From: Actinomycetota bacterium | Lineage (GTDB): Bacteria > Actinomycetota > Actinomycetes > Nanopelagicales > Nanopelagicaceae | Assembly: GCA_009698975.1 (NCBI GenBank) | Contig: WLPB01000034.1 | Coordinates: forward strand, 1 to 8,437 | Direction: 5' to 3' | DNA length: 8,437 bases | Shown: positions 1-6,071 of the stretch, in pieces | How the letters are laid out: every line of letters starts with the position of its first letter | How positions within the stretch are numbered: position 1 is the first letter of the stretch | Translations under genes and position numbers: made by a program | The notes under the pieces: generated by a model | What the model was told of the DNA's origin: nothing | Databases searched by the model: none | Seen by the model: only the letters and a program-made list of their open reading frames with translations

Positions 1-432
1 CTCTTCGTAGTCCTTGATCGATTTGTAAAGTTCAGTCGTTTGGGACGAGCAATTCGTGCCGTCTCCATGAATGAGGATGCTTCAAAGCTCATGGGCATCG
101 ACCTCAATAAGGTTATCTCAGCAACCTTCCTCATTGGCGGTCTTATGTCAGGTGCTGCTTCCTTTTTCTATGTTCTCACATATGAAAATACAAAGTTTAA
201 TGTGGGCTTCACTCTCGGTCTCGCCGCCTTTACGGCAGCCGTGATCGGTGGAATTGGAAATATAAGAGGCGCCTTCTTCGGTGGATTATCACTTGGACTC
301 GTTGAGGTGTATGCCTCAGCGGTTCTTGGAACTCAATGGAAATCAGTAACTGTCTTCGTCATTCTAGTTCTCGTCTTGGTTCTTAAACCGAGCGGAATTT
401 TTGGTGAAGCCGTCCAGCAAACGAGGGCATAA
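1..432 (+). CDS. livH: LivH-type branched-chain amino acid ABC permease, 5'-truncated by window edge
   Basis: Inner-membrane permease of the branched-chain amino acid (HAAT/Liv) ABC importer, which pairs with LivM to form the channel. Only the last 143 residues are present: the frame is open from base 1 and ends at TAA 430-432, so the true start lies upstream. The visible part begins just before the cytoplasmic coupling loop, which reads GRAIRAVSMNEDASKLMGI, the Liv-family counterpart of the EAA loop that docks on the ATPase. Hydrophobic segments follow, with the family signature FTAAVIGGIGNIRGAFFGG and a C-terminal KPSGIFG typical of LivH. It is followed after 1 nt by livM, so the two are surely co-transcribed. 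TTG at position 40 lies inside the conserved loop and is not the start. The family call is firm. Substrate range (Leu/Ile/Val or other amino acids and amides) cannot be told from sequence alone. Confidence 0.93.
   Translation, partial: LFVVLDRFVKFSRLGRAIRAVSMNEDASKLMGIDLNKVISATFLIGGLMSGAASFFYVLTYENTKFNVGFTLGLAAFTAAVIGGIGNIRGAFFGGLSLGLVEVYASAVLGTQWKSVTVFVILVLVLVLKPSGIFGEAVQQTRA
423..427 (+). promoter_or_regulatory. Ribosome binding site deciding the livM start
   Basis: GAGGG lies 6 nt before ATG 434, inside the last codons of livH. This favours ATG 434 over the in-frame GTG at 401, which would overlap livH by 32 nt and add an unconserved hydrophilic extension. Translation of livM is probably coupled to termination of livH. 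Confidence 0.6.
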
Positions 433-433
433 G

Positions 434-1480
434 ATGATAAATCTCAAGGAATCATTTAAAGAGAGCAATTTCCGCGACATTGGTGCGCACATCTGGGAAC
501 ATGCGTCGGCCACAGAACGTAAAATTATGGCTACCTCATTTATTCTGCTGGCAGCAATCCTGCCATTTATGGGCTTCGGTATCCTGGATACGCCCGTCAG
601 TGATTACGGCGCGGTGCTTGTCTATCCAGTGGGAATGTTTATTCTCATGGCCCTGGGTTTGAATATCGTCGTAGGAAAGTCTGGCCTTCTAGATCTCGGC
701 TATGTTGCATTCTTTGCAATTGGCGCCTACACGATGGCAATTCTTGGAACCCGGACATCTTTGAATACATGGGAGATCATGCCTATCGGTATCGCGCTTG
801 CGATGTTGGCCGGACTTATCCTCGGATTACCAGCCCTTCGCTTGCGTGGTGATTACCTTGCAATTGTGACTTTAGGATTCGGTGAGATTGTTCGAATATC
901 TGCTCTCAATACACGAGAGATCGGCGGTCCGAACGGAATTGCAAATATTCCAGTACCGCCATCAATCGGACCAATAAAATTCAGTCTCAATGATCAGAAG
1001 GCCTTTTACTGGGTAGTCCTGATGATGATTTTGCTGACTATTTGGATGATTCGCCGCCTCTCTATACGTCGCGCTGGTCGCGCTTGGGAGGCTATTCGCC
1101 AGGATGAAGATGTTGCAGAGCTCATGGGAGTGCACACTCTCAAATATAAGCTTTGGTCCTTCTCGCTCGGTGCAGCCATTGGTGGCGCAGCTGGTGTTCT
1201 CTACGGTTCAAAGACTCTCTTTATCGCACCTGAAATGTTCACTCTTAACGTCTCAATCCTCATCCTTGCCTGCGTAGTTTTCGGTGGAATGGGAAATATC
1301 TGGGGCGTAATGGTGGGAGCTGCAATTCTTGCCTACCTTCCAGAGCGAATTCGATTTATCTCAGATGCACGACTTCTCGTATTTGGTCTAGCCCTTGTTA
1401 TCACGATGAACTTCCGTCCAGATGGAATTCTCCCTCGCAAGAAGCGTGAAAAAGTACTAGTGAAGAAGGAGAGCAAATAA
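434..1480 (+). CDS. livM: LivM-type branched-chain amino acid ABC permease
   Basis: Second permease subunit of the Liv importer, 348 residues from ATG 434 to TAA 1478-1480. After a hydrophilic N-terminal stretch of about 40 residues come several membrane segments. These contain the LivM hallmark LNIVVGKSGLLDLGYVAFFA (the permease pore motif) and then LRLRGDYLAIVTLGFGEIVR. The coupling loop near residues 215-235 reads GRAWEAIRQDEDVAELMGV, and the end carries VVFGGMGNIWGVMVGA and FRPDGILP, all family landmarks. The protein is shorter than E. coli LivM (about 425 residues) at the N-terminus, as is common in Gram-positive members. It starts 1 nt after livH and its stop shares one base with the livG start (TAATG), so it sits inside one operon. 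No frameshift or missing motif is seen. The Liv family call is very secure and the exact substrate is not known. Confidence 0.95.
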   Translation: MINLKESFKESNFRDIGAHIWEHASATERKIMATSFILLAAILPFMGFGILDTPVSDYGAVLVYPVGMFILMALGLNIVVGKSGLLDLGYVAFFAIGAYTMAILGTRTSLNTWEIMPIGIALAMLAGLILGLPALRLRGDYLAIVTLGFGEIVRISALNTREIGGPNGIANIPVPPSIGPIKFSLNDQKAFYWVVLMMILLTIWMIRRLSIRRAGRAWEAIRQDEDVAELMGVHTLKYKLWSFSLGAAIGGAAGVLYGSKTLFIAPEMFTLNVSILILACVVFGGMGNIWGVMVGAAILAYLPERIRFISDARLLVFGLALVITMNFRPDGILPRKKREKVLVKKESK

Positions 1481-2256
1481 TGTCAAAAGTCCTTCTCGAA
1501 CTTAAAGATGTCACGATTAAATTTGGTGGCGTGACAGCTCTTAACAACGTAAATCTCTCCATACATGAGGGGGAAATTCTTGCTTTGATCGGACCGAACG
1601 GCGCTGGAAAGACCACGGTCTTCAACGTTGTCACTGGCGTCTATCAGATTACCTCTGGAGAAATTCTCTTCGAAGGAAAATCCCTACGAAAGATTAAGCG
1701 CTATAAAATCACGAAGCTTGGCATTGCGCGCACCTTCCAGAACATTCGACTCTTTGGCGATATGACCGCCCTAGAAAATGTGATTACCGCAACGGATGTT
1801 CATAAGAAGTCAGGTCTTCTGGGCGGACTTTTTGGCCTGCCTCGGGCACGTCGTGAGGAGAAAGCTGGTCGTCAGAAGGCTCATGAGATTCTTGAATTTA
1901 TCGGAATAGATGAGTACTCAGATCGTCTTGCGCGAAATCTTCCATATGGAGTTCAGCGACGCTTAGAGATTGCTCGTGCAATGGGAACCGACTCTCGTTT
2001 GATCTTGCTCGATGAGCCTGCTGCTGGATTTAATCCTGCAGAGAAGGTTGAGCTTGCTAGGACTATTAAAAAGATTCGCGATGCTGGCTATACCGTTCTA
2101 CTTATTGAGCATGATATGTCCCTCATCATGGGAATTTCAGATCGTGTTGCAGTTCTTGACTTTGGGCAAAAGATTGCAGATGCAATCCCATCTGTCATTC
2201 AAAACGATCCTCGTGTCATCGAGGCTTATCTAGGAGTACCTGCCGATGCGTCTTGA
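1480..2256 (+). CDS. livG: LivG-type branched-chain amino acid ABC transporter ATPase
   Basis: Cytoplasmic ATPase that powers the LivH-LivM channel together with LivF; 258 residues, the usual LivG length. Visible motifs are Walker A GPNGAGKTT at residues 38-46, a Q-loop in the segment ARTFQNIRLF, and an ABC signature of the form LPYGVQRRLEIARAM (Tyr156). Walker B is LILLDEP with Asp178 and catalytic Glu179, and the switch histidine is His211 in IEHDMS. The signature departs from LSGGQ, but YGxQRRLEIAR is normal for LivG. The insertion around residues 108-130 (GGLFGLPRARREEK) and the C-terminal VIEAYLG are also LivG traits and distinguish it from LivF. AAGGAG at 1466-1471, 8 nt before ATG 1480, is a good Shine-Dalgarno site, and the start overlaps the livM stop by one base. 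It overlaps livF by 11 nt at its end. Confidence 0.96.
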   Translation: MSKVLLELKDVTIKFGGVTALNNVNLSIHEGEILALIGPNGAGKTTVFNVVTGVYQITSGEILFEGKSLRKIKRYKITKLGIARTFQNIRLFGDMTALENVITATDVHKKSGLLGGLFGLPRARREEKAGRQKAHEILEFIGIDEYSDRLARNLPYGVQRRLEIARAMGTDSRLILLDEPAAGFNPAEKVELARTIKKIRDAGYTVLLIEHDMSLIMGISDRVAVLDFGQKIADAIPSVIQNDPRVIEAYLGVPADAS

Positions 2257-2977
2257 AATAAAGGATCTTCACGTTCACTACGGCAAAATCGAAGCAATAA
2301 AAGGAATTTCTGTCGTTGTAAATGAAGGTGAAATTGTCACACTCATCGGAGCCAATGGAGCAGGTAAGACAACAATGCTCAAGACGATATCAGGGTTACG
2401 TCCGGCATCGAGTGGCTCAATTCTTTTTAACGGCGAAGATATAACTAAAGTCCCTGCACATAAGCGGGTAGATCTTGGTCTTTCTCACGCGCCAGAAGGA
2501 CGTGGAATTTTCCCCGGAATGACCGTTTTGGAGAACCTAGAAATGGGAAAGTATCATCGCAAAAATCGTAAGGCTGAGATGAAAGAAGATCTTGATCATG
2601 TCTTCACACTCTTTCCACGATTGAGCGAGAGAATTTCACAGGCAGGTGGCACGCTCTCTGGCGGAGAGCAGCAGATGCTCTCTATTGGCCGTGCGCTCAT
2701 GGCACGCCCAAAGGTCTTGCTCCTTGATGAACCATCGATGGGTCTTGCGCCTCAGATGATTGCAAATATCTTTCGCATCATTACTGAAATTAATAAGCAA
2801 GGTGTAACAATTCTCCTCGTTGAACAAAATGCACAACAAGCGCTTCAGCGAGCTGACCGTGCTTATATTTTGGAGACCGGAAGCGTAGTGAAAGAAGCGA
2901 AAGCTTCAGATCTACTCAATGATCCTGCTGTACGTGAGGCTTACCTCGGTACAGGTGCAGATAAGGGCCATCACTAA
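2246..2977 (+). CDS. livF: LivF-type branched-chain amino acid ABC transporter ATPase
   Basis: Second ATPase subunit of the Liv importer, 243 residues. Motifs are Walker A GANGAGKTT at residues 35-43, the LivF-specific LSHAPEGRGIFPGMTVLENL, signature LSGGEQQML from residue 137, and Walker B VLLLDEPSMGLAP with Asp161 and Glu162. In place of the switch histidine it has VEQNAQQAL; glutamine here is the family norm in LivF and not a defect. The end has AYLG as in LivG. AGGAG at 2232-2236, 9 nt before ATG 2246, is the ribosome binding site and lies within livG; the two genes overlap by 11 nt, so they are translationally coupled. livF is the last gene of the operon: the next gene is convergent, and a weak hairpin follows 11 nt after the stop. 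Confidence 0.96.
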   Translation: MRLEIKDLHVHYGKIEAIKGISVVVNEGEIVTLIGANGAGKTTMLKTISGLRPASSGSILFNGEDITKVPAHKRVDLGLSHAPEGRGIFPGMTVLENLEMGKYHRKNRKAEMKEDLDHVFTLFPRLSERISQAGGTLSGGEQQMLSIGRALMARPKVLLLDEPSMGLAPQMIANIFRIITEINKQGVTILLVEQNAQQALQRADRAYILETGSVVKEAKASDLLNDPAVREAYLGTGADKGHH

Positions 2978-2988
2978 AATATTAATGA

Positions 2989-3009
2989 GCTAACTTTTTC
3001 TGGGTTAGC
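2989..3009. terminator. Small hairpin between convergent livF and thioesterase gene, possible terminator
   Basis: GCTAAC at 2989-2994 and GTTAGC at 3004-3009 form a perfect 6-bp stem around a 9-nt loop. On the + strand the hairpin is not followed by a T run, although the loop itself holds five T. On the - strand it is followed by a T/A-rich tail (TCATTAATATTTT), which fits a terminator for the thioesterase better. The thioesterase stop codon lies within the right arm. The stem is short and only half G+C, so function is uncertain. Confidence 0.35.
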
Positions 3010-3415
3010 GTTGGGCAAGAATTAAGCAGGTGATTCGCGCAGTACAGGTTAGTTGGCCTTCTTCATTGGTTATCTCGATCTGATAGCTGCAGAGGGTTTT
3101 ACCGAGGCTAATCGCTGTTGCTACACCTGTGACAAATCCCTTTGTTGCTGATTTATGGTGGGTCGCATTGATATCGACACCAACGGTTACACGGTCAGGT
3201 CCTGCATGAAGCGCTGTTCCGATAGAACCTAATGACTCAGCAAGTACGACATTGGCGCCGCCGTGGAGAAGACCAAAGGGTTGAGTATTTCCTTCAACGG
3301 GCATGCGGGCTACTAAACGAGTTGGTGAGGCTTCGAGCAGTTCAATCCCCATCTTTTGATCAAGGAGTCCAGCGCCACGTTCACGGAGAATTGCGAGGTA
3401 ATCAGGTTGCGTCAT
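3005..3415 (-). CDS. PaaI/YdiI-type hotdog-fold acyl-CoA thioesterase
   Basis: Predicted cytoplasmic thioesterase that hydrolyses an acyl- or aroyl-CoA; 136 residues, the normal single-hotdog length. The core QPFGLLHGGANVVLAES (residues 45-61) matches from memory the E. coli YdiI/MenI and YbdB/EntH group almost residue for residue. It includes the substrate-facing Gln45 and His51 and the expected catalytic Glu60. The later VGVDINATHHKSA also matches that group. In it, YdiI/MenI cleaves 1,4-dihydroxy-2-naphthoyl-CoA in menaquinone synthesis and EntH proofreads enterobactin synthesis, but the fold is promiscuous, so no gene symbol is given. ATG 3415 is chosen because MTQPDYLAIL begins the conserved fold. 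The frame stays open to 3466 but runs across the polA start with unconserved residues. There is no Shine-Dalgarno site, but a -10-like TAAGAT lies 8 nt upstream, which suggests a leaderless or near-leaderless mRNA. It is divergent from polA and convergent with livF. Confidence 0.88.
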   Translation of the reverse strand: MTQPDYLAILRERGAGLLDQKMGIELLEASPTRLVARMPVEGNTQPFGLLHGGANVVLAESLGSIGTALHAGPDRVTVGVDINATHHKSATKGFVTGVATAISLGKTLCSYQIEITNEEGQLTCTARITCLILAQR

Positions 3416-3423
3416 AGTTCGAA

Positions 3424-3429
3424 ATCTTA
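3424..3429 (-). promoter_or_regulatory. Candidate -10 box of the thioesterase gene
   Basis: On the - strand this reads TAAGAT, matching TANNNT, and ends 8 nt before ATG 3415. The transcription start would fall within a base or two of the start codon, giving a (near-)leaderless mRNA. This agrees with the lack of any purine-rich ribosome binding site. No clear -35 is seen, as is common in actinobacteria. It lies in the 37-bp gap shared with polA. Confidence 0.45.
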
Positions 3430-3439
3430 ACTTGTTACA

Positions 3440-3445
3440 TAGGAT
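3440..3445 (+). promoter_or_regulatory. Candidate -10 box of polA (or Shine-Dalgarno site)
   Basis: TAGGAT fits TANNNT and is followed by 7 nt and then ATG 3453, the geometry in which transcription starts at the A of the start codon. The same bases contain AGGA (3441-3444) 8 nt before the ATG, so the element could instead be a ribosome binding site with a promoter further upstream. The sequence does not settle which. Confidence 0.42.
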
Positions 3446-3452
3446 GTGCGCC

Positions 3453-6071
3453 ATGAGCAGCGCCAAGAAACTCTTACTAATTGATGGTCATTCAATGGCC
3501 TATCGCGCTTTCTATGCTCTTCCTACTGAGAATTTTACGACTGCTATGGGTCAGCACACCAATGCAATCTATGGCTTCGCAACGATGGTCATCTCGTTGA
3601 TGAAGGAGGAGAAACCAACTCATGTGGCGGTCGCCTTTGACGTTTCTCGCAAGACTTTTCGCTCCGAAATCTTCCCAGAATATAAAGCCAATCGCGCTTC
3701 AACTCCCGATGAGTTTAGATCGCAAATGTCATATCTGCATGAACTCATCGATGCTTGCGGAATCCAACACTTTCAGCTTGAGGGTTATGAGGCCGACGAC
3801 CTTATTGCGACTGTCAGCAAGAAGGCCGAGTCTGAGGGCTTCGAAATCCTCATCTGTACCGGAGATCGCGATAGTTTCCAATTAGTTAATCCGAAGACAA
3901 CCGTTCTCTACCCAAAACGTGGCGTGAGCGAGATGGCGCGCATGACGCCTGATGCGGTATTCGAAAAGTATGGAATGACTCCAGCGCAGTATCCAGATTT
4001 TGCAGCTCTTCGTGGGGATCCAAGCGATAACTTGCCTTCGATTCCAGGAGTGGGTGAGAAAACCGCTGCTAAGTGGGTTGTTGAGTATGGCTCGCTCAAA
4101 GAGCTACTGTCGGAGGTAGATAAAGTCGGCGGCAAAGTTGGCCAATCCCTTCGTGACAATATCGATAATGTCATTCGTAACCGTGAGCTCACTCAACTGG
4201 TGCACGATGCGCCTTTCTTATTCGACCTGGCTGCAATGGAATTTAAAGGGGTCGATCTCGACAAGCTAGATCCATTACTGACAACGCTAGAGTTCAAGAC
4301 TCTCAAAGAGAGATTCAAAGCAATTGCACAAACGTCTAGTGCAGCTCCAAAAACGGAGAGAAGCAATAAGAGCGATTTGCAAGGCGATCTCTTTGGCGTA
4401 GCTGTTTCGTCAAATGTTGTTTCCTCAGAGACAGCATCGAAGAAAATCGCGTCACACAATGCTGAGATCGCAATCGCATTCGAACTTGATGGAAATTCTG
4501 TTGCCGAGAAGTTATTGCGTTACGCCGTGGCACTTTCAGCTACTGAAGTTTTCCTCGTTGAGGACGGAGCGATGGGGGATTGGGCTACTGATTCGAGCAT
4601 TCCTAAGATTGTCTATGACGGAAAATCGCTAGCTCGTATAAATGGTTTAAAAGGGATCACTTTTGATATCGATCTCGCCGCATATCTTGTTAATCCAGGA
4701 GTACGAGCATCGTCATTGGCTGATGTTGCGGAAAAGTGGGGAGCGACACTTGACACCTCGTCCCCTGAAAATCTCTTGGCATCGAGCGCTGCGTCGCTTT
4801 TCTTGGCGAGAAAGAATCTTGAGAGCGACCTCGCCGAACGCGGGTTAGAAGGTCTATTCACAAAACTAGAACTTCCAGTCGCAGAGCTTCTTGCACTGAT
4901 GGAAAATCGCGGCGTTGCTGTCGACCTTAAAGAGCTCAAACGCCTCTTAGACCTCTTCGAGAAGGAAGTGGCGGAAGAGACGGCGAAAGCTCACAAGTCA
5001 GTGGGTCATGAATTCAACGCGGGTTCTCCGAAGCAATTACAAGTTGTCCTCTTTGAAGAATTAGGTCTACCAAAGACAAAGAAAATTAAGACGGGATTCA
5101 CGACAGATGCCGACGCGCTCAATTGGCTTTTTGAAAAGACTCAGCATCCTGTACTTGCCTCACTGCTGCGAATCCGGGAGGTTAAGAAACTCGCTACAAC
5201 TATTGATGGCCTCATCGCAGAAATAGCTAGCGATGGTCGAATACATACTCATTTCGCACAGACTGTTGCCGCCACCGGTCGTCTTTCTTCGGTAGGCCCT
5301 AATCTGCAGAACATTCCAGTTCGAACTGAGGATGGACGAAAAATTCGCGCAGCATTCGTCTCGGGCAAGGGTTACGACGCATTACTAACAGCGGACTACA
5401 GCCAGATAGAAATGCGCATCATGGCGCACCTTTCTCACGACGCTAATCTCATCAAAGCATTTGAATCCGGAGAAGATCTCCATGCATCAATTGCCGGTGA
5501 AGTTTTCGGAGTTAAGCCTGCAGAAGTTGATCCTGAGATGCGTAGACAGATCAAGGCAATGTCATATGGACTTGCCTACGGACTGAGCTCATATGGACTA
5601 GCAATGCAGCTTGATCTCACACCGCCTGCCGCAAAGGAATTGATGGATAGGTATTTCCAGCGCTTTGGCGGAATTCGCGATTACCTTAAGACGGTCGTAG
5701 ATGAAGCACGAAAAGTTGGTTATACAGAGACGGTTATGGGTAGGCGCCGTTACTTACCTGATCTGATGAGTGATAATCGTCAGCGTCGAGAAGTTGCAGA
5801 ACGCATGGCGCTCAATGCTCCTATCCAAGGATCAGCAGCGGATATCATCAAATTGGCAATGCTCAATGTTCAGAAAGCGCTAGTTGAGGGCGGATTTAAA
5901 TCCCGATTATTGCTTCAAGTCCATGACGAGTTAATTCTTGAAATTATATCCTCGGAAGAAGTGGCAGTGTCGGACCTTGTTCGTCGCGAGATGGGCAATG
6001 CATTTCCACTCAAGGCGCCACTCAATGTCGGCATTGGCGTAGGCAAAAATTGGAATATTGCTGCTCACTGA
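3453..6071 (+). CDS. polA: DNA polymerase I
   Basis: DNA repair and Okazaki fragment maturation polymerase, 872 residues from ATG 3453. Residues 1 to about 290 form the 5'-3' flap exonuclease: metal ligands Asp11, Asp115/Asp116 in YEADD, Asp138 and Asp140 in GDRD, and the helix-hairpin-helix PGVGEKTA from Pro198. Residues of about 330-480 match the 3'-5' exonuclease fold but lack most catalytic residues (FELDG at 343-347; NLLAS at 440-444 where E. coli has YAAED), so proofreading is probably absent, as in other actinobacterial Pol I. The rest is the polymerase. It has TGRLSSVGPNLQNIP, motif A DYSQIE with catalytic Asp648, O-helix RRQIKAMSYG with Arg697, Lys701 and Tyr705, and motif C VHDE with Asp825. 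An upstream in-frame ATG at 3444 and TTG at 3432 are possible but less likely starts. The gene is divergent from the thioesterase and overlaps the MFS gene by 7 nt, tail to tail. Confidence 0.97.
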   Translation: MSSAKKLLLIDGHSMAYRAFYALPTENFTTAMGQHTNAIYGFATMVISLMKEEKPTHVAVAFDVSRKTFRSEIFPEYKANRASTPDEFRSQMSYLHELIDACGIQHFQLEGYEADDLIATVSKKAESEGFEILICTGDRDSFQLVNPKTTVLYPKRGVSEMARMTPDAVFEKYGMTPAQYPDFAALRGDPSDNLPSIPGVGEKTAAKWVVEYGSLKELLSEVDKVGGKVGQSLRDNIDNVIRNRELTQLVHDAPFLFDLAAMEFKGVDLDKLDPLLTTLEFKTLKERFKAIAQTSSAAPKTERSNKSDLQGDLFGVAVSSNVVSSETASKKIASHNAEIAIAFELDGNSVAEKLLRYAVALSATEVFLVEDGAMGDWATDSSIPKIVYDGKSLARINGLKGITFDIDLAAYLVNPGVRASSLADVAEKWGATLDTSSPENLLASSAASLFLARKNLESDLAERGLEGLFTKLELPVAELLALMENRGVAVDLKELKRLLDLFEKEVAEETAKAHKSVGHEFNAGSPKQLQVVLFEELGLPKTKKIKTGFTTDADALNWLFEKTQHPVLASLLRIREVKKLATTIDGLIAEIASDGRIHTHFAQTVAATGRLSSVGPNLQNIPVRTEDGRKIRAAFVSGKGYDALLTADYSQIEMRIMAHLSHDANLIKAFESGEDLHASIAGEVFGVKPAEVDPEMRRQIKAMSYGLAYGLSSYGLAMQLDLTPPAAKELMDRYFQRFGGIRDYLKTVVDEARKVGYTETVMGRRRYLPDLMSDNRQRREVAERMALNAPIQGSAADIIKLAMLNVQKALVEGGFKSRLLLQVHDELILEIISSEEVAVSDLVRREMGNAFPLKAPLNVGIGVGKNWNIAAH

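Noticed and set aside
40..42. TTG at 40 as the start of a short 130-residue permease
   Set aside because: The frame is open back to base 1 and the TTG lies in the middle of the conserved coupling loop. The gene is simply cut by the window edge.
401..433. GTG 401 as the livM start
   Set aside because: It would add 11 unconserved residues and overlap livH by 32 nt, while ATG 434 has GAGGG 6 nt upstream.
1942..1980. LivG signature YGVQRR instead of LSGGQ as a sign of decay
   Set aside because: This variant is the normal signature of LivG proteins; Walker A, Walker B and the switch histidine are all intact.
2800..2860. Missing switch histidine in LivF as a loss-of-function change
   Set aside because: VEQN at this place is the LivF family norm.
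3908..4939. Several antisense reading frames of 65-108 codons inside polA
   Set aside because: They lie fully opposite conserved polA coding sequence, have serine/arginine-rich shadow-like composition, resemble no family I know, and have no convincing start signals.
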